A stretch of DNA of 29,415 bases from NCBI GenBank assembly GCA_041749275.1, contig JBGTBQ010000399.1:1-29415 (forward strand), read 5' to 3'. Origin of the DNA: JBGTBQ01 sp041749275 (lineage in GTDB: Bacteria; Acidobacteriota; Blastocatellia; Pyrinomonadales; Pyrinomonadaceae). How positions within the stretch are numbered: position 1 is the stretch's first letter; each line of letters begins with the position of its first letter. Below, piece after piece: positions 8,514 through 15,172 of this stretch. The notes beneath the pieces are model-generated. The model saw nothing but the letters and a program-made list of their open reading frames with translations, was not told the DNA's origin and made no database searches. Made by a program: the position numbers and the translations under genes.

Positions 8514-9068
8514 ATGCAAGAGCGGGATAAAGATTACTACACTATTCTCGGCGCGGGGTCACTGGCGACGCGTGAGGAGATTGAGCGGCGTTACAAGCGG
8601 CTCGCGCGGCAACATCATCCGGATCGCGGCGGCAATGAAGAGGAGATGAAGGCGATCAACGAAGCATGGCGAGTGCTCGGCGATGCAAAAGCGCGCCGCG
8701 ACTACGACGCGCGCCGTCCCCGCGCGCGGCACGCATATCAGGCGCACGTGCCCACCACTACACACGCCGCGCAGGCCGACGCGGTCTATGGTCGCGTGGC
8801 TGGCGCCGCCCTCTGCCTTGCGGCGGGGCTGGTGTTGATCTTGCTGGTGAGGTTCCATTACGTGATTTTCCTGTGGCCGCTCGCCATGCTCGGCGTGATG
8901 ATTGTGCTGTTCGGCGTCTTTATGGCGCATGGCGCGCTCGTCTTCGCGCGCGAGCGCATGGGGCCGGCGCACCCGGCGCGTCGGTTCGTGTGGGCGCAGG
9001 AATTCGCGTTCTGGTTCTGCATCCTCGGCGGCGCCTGCGGCGTTTTCTATCTCATCACGATGATCTGA
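8514..9068 (+). CDS. J-domain protein with C-terminal membrane segments
   Basis: 184 residues from ATG 8514, chosen because the J domain begins within ten residues (DYYTILGAGSLATREEIERR). The HPD signature is at 35-37 (QHHPDRGG), followed by the third helix (MKAINEAWRVLGD, then RRDYD). J domains stimulate the ATPase of an Hsp70 partner. There is no zinc-finger or C-terminal DnaJ client-binding domain, so this is not the housekeeping DnaJ. Instead, hydrophobic segments at about 94-112, 115-137 and 163-182 predict a membrane anchor with the J domain on the cytoplasmic side. It probably recruits Hsp70 to the membrane. No Hsp70 gene is nearby. No clear ribosome binding site is visible at this start. 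Confidence 0.85.
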   Translation: MQERDKDYYTILGAGSLATREEIERRYKRLARQHHPDRGGNEEEMKAINEAWRVLGDAKARRDYDARRPRARHAYQAHVPTTTHAAQADAVYGRVAGAALCLAAGLVLILLVRFHYVIFLWPLAMLGVMIVLFGVFMAHGALVFARERMGPAHPARRFVWAQEFAFWFCILGGACGVFYLITMI

Positions 9069-9094
9069 CGTGATGCGTGTGGTAATTTGAAGCG

Positions 9095-9505
9095 ATGAGT
9101 GTCAAGGGTCTCGATCTTCTCTTTCTCGAAGTCAACAGTCTCGAAGAGTCGCTTGCCTTCTACGTCGAGCGGCTCGGTTTCGAGGTCGAAGCTTCCACGC
9201 CGGAAGCGGAGCCGCCGTTGGCGACACTGCGCGCCGGACGTTTGAAATTGATGCTGGCCGAGGTGCCCGTGACGATGGTTCGGCGCGGGCGCGGCGTCCA
9301 CTTCTTCCTGACGGTGGTTGAGGTGGACGAGTTTTACGAACGCCTGCGCGCGCTCGGCTCCGAAATCGCGCCGCCGGTGGACGAAGGCTGGGGCGGTCGC
9401 TTCATCACGCTCGAAGACCCCGACCGGTACAGATTGTTTTTCGTCACGTGGCATGGCGAAGCGGAGAGCAGCGAAGCTTTGAATGCGCGGGCGCGTTGGA
9501 ATTGA
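9095..9505 (+). CDS. VOC family (glyoxalase/bleomycin-resistance fold) protein
   Basis: 136 residues. The protein has one VOC module pair: the opening strand and helix LDLLFLEVNSLEESLAFYVERLGFEVE, the GVHFFLTVVEVDEFYERL segment and the closing strand with LEDPDRYRLFFV are all characteristic. VOC proteins are usually metal-dependent dimers acting on small molecules (dioxygenation, isomerisation or drug binding), but sequence alone does not show which reaction. It is cytoplasmic. It follows the J-domain gene by 26 bases and precedes the AAA+ gene by 22, so all three may share a transcript. Confidence 0.85.
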   Translation: MSVKGLDLLFLEVNSLEESLAFYVERLGFEVEASTPEAEPPLATLRAGRLKLMLAEVPVTMVRRGRGVHFFLTVVEVDEFYERLRALGSEIAPPVDEGWGGRFITLEDPDRYRLFFVTWHGEAESSEALNARARWN

Positions 9506-9527
9506 CTGATCGAGAAGACTGAAATTC

Positions 9528-10838
9528 ATGAGCATTGATGCGAGTGTGATCGCGGCCATCGAAGCCGCCGTCGTGGCAGACCCGGAGAATGTCGAGTTAC
9601 GCCTGCACCTCACCTCGTTGTTGCTGAAGGCGAGGCGGGCGCAGCAGGCGCTCGACCACTGCCAGAAAATTTTTGCCGCGCAGCCCGACCATGTCGGGGC
9701 GTTGTTGTTCGCGGCGGATGCCGCCGATGCGCTGGGCGACCGCCAGCGAGCGGAAGGTTATCGCCGCATCGCCGGCGCGCTCTCAGGGACGCCCGAAGCA
9801 AAGGACGAGACGGAGAGCAATCAACCGCGCATGAACGATTTGAAGTCGCTCGACGAGGGATTGGAAGAGGTCTTCGGCTCCGACCGTGGAGACCGCACCG
9901 ACAAAAGTAAAAACAACGCCGTGCCGCTCCTCGCGTTTGAAGACGAGCAGGCGGAAGGCTACTGGGAGGCTGAAGAGTCCGATGTGAAACTGTCGGACGT
10001 GGCGGGGATGGAGGAAGTGAAGCGGCGTCTCGATCTTTCGCTGCTCGCGCCGCTCAGGAACCCGGAGATGATGAAGCTCTACGGGAAGTCTCTGCGTGGC
10101 GGCCTCATGCTCTATGGCCCGCCGGGCTGCGGCAAGACCTACATCGCGCGCGCGGTCGCGGGCGAGATGGGCGCGCGCTTCATCGCCATCGGGCTGGCGG
10201 ACGTGCTCGACATGTACATCGGCCAGAGCGAAAAGAACCTGCGCGAAATCTTTGAAACCGCGCGGCGCAACGCCCCTTGCGTGCTCTTCATTGATGAGAT
10301 TGACGCGCTGGGCCGCAAGCGCAGTCTGCAAAGACACTCCGGGGGCCGAGATGTCGTCAACCAACTCCTCTCCGAGTTGGACAGCATCGGCAACGACAAT
10401 CGAGGCGTCTTCGTCCTCGCCGCGACGAACCATCCGTGGGACGTGGACACGGCGCTGCGCCGTCCCGGCAGGTTCGACCGCACGCTTCTCGTGCTCCCGC
10501 CCGACACCCCGGCGCGCGGGGCGATCCTGCGTTACCATCTTGGCGAACGGCCCAACGAAGGCGTTGACCTGCGCTCGATGGCGGAAAAGACGGATGGCTT
10601 TTCCGGCGCCGACCTCGCGCATCTGGTCGAGTCAGCGGCTGAACTTGCAATGGAAGAGTCCATCAAGACCGGCAGCGCGCGCCCCATCCGCCAGAACGAC
10701 TTCAAGCGCGCGATGAAGGAGATCAAGCCCAGCACCCGCCCGTGGTTCGAGGTGGCGCGCAACTACGCGATGTTCTCCAACGAGGGCGGCATGTATGACG
10801 ACCTGCTCGACTATCTGCGGGCGAAACGAATGGTTTGA
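9528..10838 (+). CDS. TPR-AAA+ ATPase
   Basis: 436 residues. Residues 1-90 form TPR-like helices (NVELRLHLTSLLLKARRAQQALDHC, continuing with AAQPDHVGALLFAADAADALGD). A charged linker leads to a single classical AAA+ module: Walker A GPPGCGKT at 197-204, Walker B VLFIDEID from 252 with Asp256-Glu257, sensor-1 ATNHPWDVD, and the arginine-finger region RRPGRFDR, followed by an alpha-helical lid. The module is of the Cdc48/FtsH/proteasomal-ATPase type, so it should unfold or remodel protein partners using ATP. There is no protease domain and no membrane segment. The next gene encodes another TPR protein with membrane segments, suggesting a cytoplasmic ATPase working with a membrane partner. The target is unknown. 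Confidence 0.88.
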   Translation: MSIDASVIAAIEAAVVADPENVELRLHLTSLLLKARRAQQALDHCQKIFAAQPDHVGALLFAADAADALGDRQRAEGYRRIAGALSGTPEAKDETESNQPRMNDLKSLDEGLEEVFGSDRGDRTDKSKNNAVPLLAFEDEQAEGYWEAEESDVKLSDVAGMEEVKRRLDLSLLAPLRNPEMMKLYGKSLRGGLMLYGPPGCGKTYIARAVAGEMGARFIAIGLADVLDMYIGQSEKNLREIFETARRNAPCVLFIDEIDALGRKRSLQRHSGGRDVVNQLLSELDSIGNDNRGVFVLAATNHPWDVDTALRRPGRFDRTLLVLPPDTPARGAILRYHLGERPNEGVDLRSMAEKTDGFSGADLAHLVESAAELAMEESIKTGSARPIRQNDFKRAMKEIKPSTRPWFEVARNYAMFSNEGGMYDDLLDYLRAKRMV

Positions 10839-10844
10839 AAAACT

Positions 10845-10914
10845 GGAGACAGGAGACGGGAATCAGAAGAAAAGCAGTTTCCTCGTTCTGACTCCTGACT
10901 CCCGTCTCCCGTCT
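10845..10914. repeat. Intergenic inverted repeat (GGAGACGGGAATCAG type)
   Basis: The left arm GGAGACAGGAGACGGGAATCAGAA starts at 10845; the right arm, from 10886 to 10914, reads as its reverse complement with a seven-base insertion. The right arm has internal direct repeats (CTGACTC twice, CCCGTCTC then CCCGTCT). It fills the 84-base gap between the AAA+ and TPR genes, ending 8 bases before the next start codon. It may modulate expression of the second gene or be a mobile repeat. Confidence 0.75.
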
Positions 10915-10922
10915 ACTTATTT

Positions 10923-12197
10923 ATGAACGAAGAGTTTGTCATCAACAATCCCGGCGAGCACATCGAGCGTGCGCGCGTCCTGATGGAACAGGAGCGGCAC
11001 GAGTTGGCCGAAGGAGAATTGCGGCAGCATCTGCTGGCCGTGCCGGACGACTCGATGGCGCATGCGATGTTGGCCCTGTGCCTGTCGGAGCAGAAGAAAC
11101 AACGGGAGGCGGTGGAATCCGCGCGCTTGAGTGTGCATCTCGCGCCGACATTCCCCTACGCGCATTACACGCTGGCGTGGGTTTACCACAACCATGATCG
11201 TTTGGCCGAGGCTGAAACCTCTATCAACGAAGCGATTCGGCTCGACCCGGAAGAGGCGGACTATTTCGCGTTACTGAGCAGCATCAAGTTTCAGCGCCGC
11301 CGCTGGCAGGAGGCGCTCGACGCCGCGGAGAACGGCCTGTATTTCAACTCGGAGCACGTGGGATGTATCAACCTGCGGGCGATGGCGCTCAACCAGTTGG
11401 GCCTGAGCGACGACGCGGCAATCGCTATCGAGGGCGCGTTGAGCGTGGAGCCGGAGAACGCGCTGAGTCATGCCAACCGCGGCTGGCAGGAGATGCACCG
11501 CGGCAAATACGAGCAGGCGATGGGCCATTTCCGCGAGGCTTTGCGGATAGACGCTCAACTGGACTGGGCGCGCGAGGGCGTGGTCGAGGTGCTGAAAGCG
11601 CGGAACCCCGTCTACCGAATAATGCTGCGCTACTTTCTGTGGTCGTCGCGTCTGTCGGGGCGGCAGATGTGGCTCTTCATCATCGGCTTCTTTCTTCTCT
11701 CACGAATTCTTCGCGCCGGGATGAAGAGCAACCCGGAACTCGCGCCGCTGTTTTATCCGGTCTATGGACTCTATCTCTCCTTCGTTGTGATGACGTGGAT
11801 TGCCCGACCTCTCTTCGATCTCATTCTCCGGCTCGATCCCGTGGGGCGCATTGCGCTCTCGAAGAAACAGATCAAGTCGTCGAACCGGGTCGGCGCCACG
11901 ATCCTGCTCGCGCTGACGAGCCTCGTCCTCGGTTTTGCGACGGGGGTTTCATCTTTCTACCTGCTCGCCGCCGGGGCTGGCATGATGACATTGCCTATCG
12001 CCAGTGCCTTCGATGCGGAGTCGCCGAAAGGGAGGAAGATTATGCCGATCTACGCCGTCGTGCTTGGCTCGCTCGTGTTCCTCGTCTTTGGGCTGTCACT
12101 TTATGATTCCGACTCGACGTTGATCTTCGGGGGCTTGTTCCTCATTGGCTTCTTCCTCTATGGGTGGGTCGCCAACGCTCTGAGCATTCGCACATAA
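10923..12197 (+). CDS. TPR-repeat membrane protein
   Basis: 424 residues. Residues 10-215 are a run of TPR helices (AHAMLALCLSEQKKQREAVESA, PYAHYTLAWVYHNHDRLAEAE, GCINLRAMALNQLGLSDDA, SHANRGWQEMHRGKYEQAM). The C-terminal half contains several membrane segments: one at WLFIIGFFLLSRI, one around FYPVYGLYLSFVVMTWI, one or two in the ILLALTSLVLGFATG region, and two near the end (VVLGSLVFLVFGLSLY and LIFGGLFLIGFFLYGWV). The TPR part therefore sits on one side of the cytoplasmic membrane, probably the cytoplasmic side because there is no signal peptide. It follows the TPR-AAA+ gene and is likely its membrane partner or adaptor. No catalytic motif is visible. The family is unnamed to my knowledge. 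Confidence 0.8.
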   Translation: MNEEFVINNPGEHIERARVLMEQERHELAEGELRQHLLAVPDDSMAHAMLALCLSEQKKQREAVESARLSVHLAPTFPYAHYTLAWVYHNHDRLAEAETSINEAIRLDPEEADYFALLSSIKFQRRRWQEALDAAENGLYFNSEHVGCINLRAMALNQLGLSDDAAIAIEGALSVEPENALSHANRGWQEMHRGKYEQAMGHFREALRIDAQLDWAREGVVEVLKARNPVYRIMLRYFLWSSRLSGRQMWLFIIGFFLLSRILRAGMKSNPELAPLFYPVYGLYLSFVVMTWIARPLFDLILRLDPVGRIALSKKQIKSSNRVGATILLALTSLVLGFATGVSSFYLLAAGAGMMTLPIASAFDAESPKGRKIMPIYAVVLGSLVFLVFGLSLYDSDSTLIFGGLFLIGFFLYGWVANALSIRT

Positions 12198-12227
12198 AGT
12201 ATGAAGCCTGTCGGATAGCGGGGGGAC

Positions 12228-12422
12228 TTGCTTTTCTCAACCTTGAAAATCAAAGGCCGTCCGCGAACATTATTCGAGGTTGACCTCAAGCGATGCTCAA
12301 CCGAAGTGCGCGTTTCGGTCGAGCTAATTCGGGACGTGAGAAAAATCGCCCGGCGCGAAGGAGTGGCAACGGAAACGTTCGTCAATCTCTGGTTACAGGA
12401 GAAGGTTGCGTCTAAAACTTAG
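12228..12422 (+). CDS. Small CopG/BrnA-like protein, possibly an orphan antitoxin or fragment
   Basis: 64 residues if translated from the TTG at 12228; the GGGGGAC just upstream is too close to be a good ribosome binding site, so the start is uncertain. The C-terminal half, TEVRVSVELIRDVRKIARREG followed by FVNLWLQEKV, resembles the ribbon-helix-helix tail of CopG/BrnA-type antitoxins (a strand, a helix and an xLWLxEKL ending). The N-terminal part is not recognisable. No matching RelE/BrnT-like toxin lies beside it. It may be a decayed antitoxin gene at the edge of an accessory island. The open frame is bounded by stops on both sides. Confidence 0.45.
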   Translation: MLFSTLKIKGRPRTLFEVDLKRCSTEVRVSVELIRDVRKIARREGVATETFVNLWLQEKVASKT

Positions 12423-12436
12423 ACGGCAGTCGCATT

Positions 12437-12442
12437 TATAAT
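12437..12442 (+). promoter_or_regulatory. Candidate -10 element of the AbiEii-like module
   Basis: A perfect TATAAT hexamer lies 33 bases upstream of the ATG at 12476 in AT-richer DNA. No good -35 hexamer is found at 16-18 bases, so this is a weak call. Confidence 0.35.
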
Positions 12443-12475
12443 TCGCCTTAAAGTGAATTTGATGTGGAGTAAAAA

Positions 12476-12772
12476 ATGAGCAATTTATTATCATCCGATT
12501 TAGATTCGCCTTCATCTACGCCTTATTTTTTGTGGGATGCGCCGATGACGGTTGCCGAATTGAAGCATCAGTTAAGCTCAGGTTCTGATGAAGAGCGAAT
12601 TCGTCTGTTAGGGAAAATCTTACGCGAAGCCCGCGACACCGAAGTTTGGAAATTCACGACACCGCGGGAAGTTTGGCGAAATTGGGATGCAGTTTCAAAA
12701 CATCTCGGACGGCGACGCGCGTTTTGGACGTTTTTGTTTGAGTATTGGGCAAAGGAAGGTTTGCTTGATTAA
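12476..12772 (+). CDS. Small partner protein of AbiEii-like nucleotidyltransferase (putative antitoxin)
   Basis: 98 residues with a good ribosome binding site (GGAG at 12466-12469, six bases before the ATG). The protein is largely helical: MTVAELKHQLSSGSDEERI, then LLGKILREARDTEVWKF, TTPREVWRNWDAVSKHL and RRRAFWTFLFEYWAKEGLL. Proteins of this appearance are encoded directly upstream of AbiEii-type nucleotidyltransferases in several bacterial phyla, from general knowledge, and are candidates for the antitoxin. Here the next gene overlaps its stop codon by 8 bases, which supports joint translation. No DNA-binding motif is evident. Codon usage is clearly AT-richer than in the flanking genes, as expected for a transferred module. 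Confidence 0.75.
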   Translation: MSNLLSSDLDSPSSTPYFLWDAPMTVAELKHQLSSGSDEERIRLLGKILREARDTEVWKFTTPREVWRNWDAVSKHLGRRRAFWTFLFEYWAKEGLLD

Positions 12773-13421
12773 CTCTACGCTGAACCATTTACAGAGCGAT
12801 TTTCTGCGCGAGTTTTTCAGCCGTGAAAATCACTTTTATTTGACGGGCGGCGCGGCATTGGTCGGCTTTTACTTCGGACATCGTAAAACTGAGGATTTAG
12901 ATTTATTCACGCTCGAAGACGAAATTGAAAGTGGTTTTGCGATTGTCCGGGAGGTGGCAAAAAGTTTAGACGCAGCGATTGAATCAATCATCACCTCGCC
13001 CGATTTTCGGCGTTTGTTGGTCAAGCGCGGCGATGAAGCGGTGATCGTTGATTTAGTCCGCGAATATGTTTTTCAACTCGAACCCGAAAAACGCGAGATA
13101 AATGGAATTCGGATTGATTCGCCCGATGAAATCTTGGCGAATAAACTTTGCACGTTGTTGTCGCGCTCGGAAATTCGTGATTTGGTGGATGTTCAAGCAC
13201 TCGAAAATGCAGGCTTTAGTTTGGAAAACGCATTAAAGGTTGCTGCTAAAAAAGAGACCGGATTGTCGCCCGCGCAGCTTGCTTGGGTTCTCAATCAAAT
13301 AAAATTTGGCGATGATGCCCGACTGCCAAGTGATATTTCGGCTGATGAATTGAGAGACTATCTGAACAATTTGATTGATAGATTGAAGCAGCTTGCTTTT
13401 CCTATGAAAGAAGATGAATAA
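12765..13421 (+). CDS. AbiEii/AbiGii-type nucleotidyltransferase (putative toxin)
   Basis: 218 residues. The signature of the family is present: the GG motif in LTGGAALVGFYFGHRKT (Gly28-Gly29) and the metal-binding pair in EDLDLF (Asp44 and Asp46). A later acidic residue in AVIVDLVREY and the DEILANKLCTLLSR and EIRDLVDV segments also fit the family. AbiEii toxins transfer nucleotides to RNA targets such as tRNA, stopping growth, and their cognate partners restrain them. The chosen start is the TTG at 12765, with AAGGAAGG five bases upstream, overlapping the upstream stop; the frame is also open from ATG 12687 but that has no ribosome binding site and lies inside the upstream gene. Composition is AT-rich. 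The module is likely a toxin-antitoxin or phage-defence unit. Confidence 0.85.
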   Translation: MINSTLNHLQSDFLREFFSRENHFYLTGGAALVGFYFGHRKTEDLDLFTLEDEIESGFAIVREVAKSLDAAIESIITSPDFRRLLVKRGDEAVIVDLVREYVFQLEPEKREINGIRIDSPDEILANKLCTLLSRSEIRDLVDVQALENAGFSLENALKVAAKKETGLSPAQLAWVLNQIKFGDDARLPSDISADELRDYLNNLIDRLKQLAFPMKEDE

Positions 13422-13424
13422 AGG

Positions 13425-13513
13425 GTAGTGGCTCAATGCGGGGAGGTGACAGGTCAGAACCGCCTGCGGTAGCGGGTGGGCCTACTGTCACCTCCCCGCT
13501 ATTGAGCCGCTAC
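13425..13513. repeat. Near-perfect inverted repeat closing the AT-rich island
   Basis: The left arm GTAGTGGCTCAATGCGGGG (13425 on, to about 13451) and the right arm ending GCTATTGAGCCGCTAC (13486-13513) are reverse complements over about 27 bases with one mismatch and one bulged base. The 34-base centre contains CCGCCTGCGGTAGCGGGTGG. It begins three bases after the nucleotidyltransferase stop. It looks like a non-coding miniature element and may also act as a terminator. Confidence 0.85.
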
Positions 13514-13546
13514 CGAAAAATCTTCTAATCGCCACGCTCATCCCTG

Positions 13547-13552
13547 TATAAT
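13547..13552 (+). promoter_or_regulatory. Candidate -10 element for the CBS-domain gene
   Basis: A perfect TATAAT lies 43 bases upstream of the ATG at 13596. The matching -35 (TTCTAA at 13523-13528, 18-base spacing) is poor, so the call is tentative. Confidence 0.4.
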
Positions 13553-13595
13553 GGGCCGGCTCGAACCAACTAACACGCGGAGGGGAGACAGGCGC

Positions 13596-14021
13596 ATGAC
13601 GACAATCAGGCATGTGGTGTGTAATCGTGAATCCTTTTTCGTGCGCGACACGGCGACGGCGTTTGATGCGGCGGAGTATATGGCGGACCGCAACATCGGG
13701 GCGGTCTGCGTGCTCGACGAGGAAAGCAAGCTATGTGGCATCTTCTCCGAGCGCGATTTGCTCAAGCGTGTGATCGTCAAGCACCTCGACCCGGCGGAGG
13801 TGGCGATTCGCGATGTAATGAGCGCGCCGCGCGCCGTCATTGACTGTGCCGAGACGCCGCACGAAGCGCTCGAACGGATGGAGCAGATCGGCAGCCGTCA
13901 TCTGCCCGTCGTGGACGGCGAAAAATTCGTCGGGATGCTCTCGATGCGTGACATCATGCGCGTCGAGATCAGCGAGCAGGGCGCGGAACTCCAACTGCTC
14001 CACGAGTACATCCAACATTAA
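13596..14021 (+). CDS. CBS-domain pair protein
   Basis: 141 residues from ATG 13596, which has GGAGGGGA nine bases upstream; the frame is open from 13551 but that start has no ribosome binding site. The protein is essentially two CBS motifs (about 8-65 and 72-130): FFVRDTATAFDAAEYMADRNIGAV with SERDLLKR, and VIDCAETPHEALERMEQIG with LSMRDIMR. CBS pairs bind adenosine nucleotides and act as sensors or stand-alone regulators. No effector domain is fused to it, so its partner is unknown. It is cytoplasmic and monocistronic, lying between the inverted repeat and a convergent gene. Confidence 0.9.
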   Translation: MTTIRHVVCNRESFFVRDTATAFDAAEYMADRNIGAVCVLDEESKLCGIFSERDLLKRVIVKHLDPAEVAIRDVMSAPRAVIDCAETPHEALERMEQIGSRHLPVVDGEKFVGMLSMRDIMRVEISEQGAELQLLHEYIQH

Positions 14022-14035
14022 GCTTGCCGCAAGCT
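14021..14035. other. Small hairpin between convergent genes
   Basis: AGCTTG pairs with CAAGCT around a CCG loop between the convergent stops of the CBS and SDR genes. It could act as a weak bidirectional terminator, but no T-run follows. Confidence 0.3.
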
Positions 14036-15113
14036 AACGCTGCTCGCTCCACGCATCGAGCAACTCCGCTTCGCGCGCGGCGGTTAAACCGGCGCGCAGC
14101 GGCGTGTCTCGCGGGCGCGTCCTGTCCCAAGAGAGTGTGTCGCGGGCGGTGTCCGCCAACGGACGGAATCTGAGACCGGCGGCGATGGGCTTGGCGCAGT
14201 TGACGTGGAAGAAGTATTGATTCGCGCCCCGTTCTTCTTCGCCCTCCGGCACGTCGGGCAGCCACAGTGGTAGCTCCGACCACGGGGCGACGCCCGCGTC
14301 GAGCAGAAACTTTTCACCGACCCACGTTACGCGCGCATCGCTATCGCTCGCCGCGCGCAACTCTTCGAGCATTCCTTCTATCGTCAGTTGATAATCCGGC
14401 CCGCTCACGTTGAAAGTCCCCGCCCATCGCTCTTCCGCCATCAGCACAATCCAATCCGCGAGGTCGCGCACGTCAATAAGCTGCACGCGCTGTCCGGGCG
14501 GAGCGGGCGCGAGCACCTCGCCGCCGCGCGAGATGCGGCGCGCCCAGTAGGTGAAGCGGTCGCTGTAATCGTGCGGCCCGACGATCAACCCGGCGCGGAC
14601 GTTGAGCACGCGCCCCGGCATCGCGCTTTCGGCAGCCTGCTCGGAGAGAGCTTTCAGCGGGCCGTAAGCCTCGCCGTAAGCTTGCGCGGGGATGCCGTCG
14701 GGCGTCGGCTCGCTCGCCTCGGCCTCGCGTAGTTGCTCTTCGTTGATGACGCCGACGGGGCGACTCTCATCCGGCGCAGGCGTGGCGAAATCTTTGTAGA
14801 CCGAGAGGGAGGAGATGAAGGTGTAATGCTCGACAGCATTTGAGAGCAGCGCGGCGGAGCGACCTACCGTGCCCGGCGTGTATCCGCAAGTGTCAACCAC
14901 TGTGTCCCAACTCCTGCCTTCGAGCGCCGACAGGTCGCAATTCCGGTCGCCGCGCAGCCGCTCGATTTCAGGGAAGAGCGAAGGATCGCGCACGCCTCGA
15001 TTGAACATCGTCACTTCGTGCCCGCGCGCGAGGGCTGCCTCAATCACATAACGACCAAGAAACTTCGTTCCGCCGATGACGAGCAGTTTCATCTTAGGCG
15101 TCAAGTCGGACAT
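14034..15113 (-). CDS. Extended SDR / NAD-dependent epimerase-like protein
   Basis: 359 residues. The Rossmann motif is near the N terminus (LLVIGGTKFLGRYVIEAAL), preceded by seven residues; an internal ATG at 15092 giving MKLLVIGG is a possible alternative start. The catalytic segment TFISSLSVYKDF and the YGPLK sequence (YxxxK form) are present, and QLIDVRDLADWIV is typical of the family. The GGTKFLG opening and MFNRG segment resemble the epimerases related to plant CSP41 and bacterial nucleotide-sugar epimerases of unassigned substrate. It should be a cytoplasmic NAD(P)-binding oxidoreductase or epimerase. It lies 59 bases downstream of the SIS gene on the same strand and may be cotranscribed, which would suit a sugar-related role. 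Confidence 0.85.
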   Translation of the reverse strand: MSDLTPKMKLLVIGGTKFLGRYVIEAALARGHEVTMFNRGVRDPSLFPEIERLRGDRNCDLSALEGRSWDTVVDTCGYTPGTVGRSAALLSNAVEHYTFISSLSVYKDFATPAPDESRPVGVINEEQLREAEASEPTPDGIPAQAYGEAYGPLKALSEQAAESAMPGRVLNVRAGLIVGPHDYSDRFTYWARRISRGGEVLAPAPPGQRVQLIDVRDLADWIVLMAEERWAGTFNVSGPDYQLTIEGMLEELRAASDSDARVTWVGEKFLLDAGVAPWSELPLWLPDVPEGEEERGANQYFFHVNCAKPIAAGLRFRPLADTARDTLSWDRTRPRDTPLRAGLTAAREAELLDAWSEQR

Positions 15114-15172
15114 TCATACATCACGATGCGGTAAACCGGCGCGTCGTGTCGGGTATTGGATGGACTACATTT

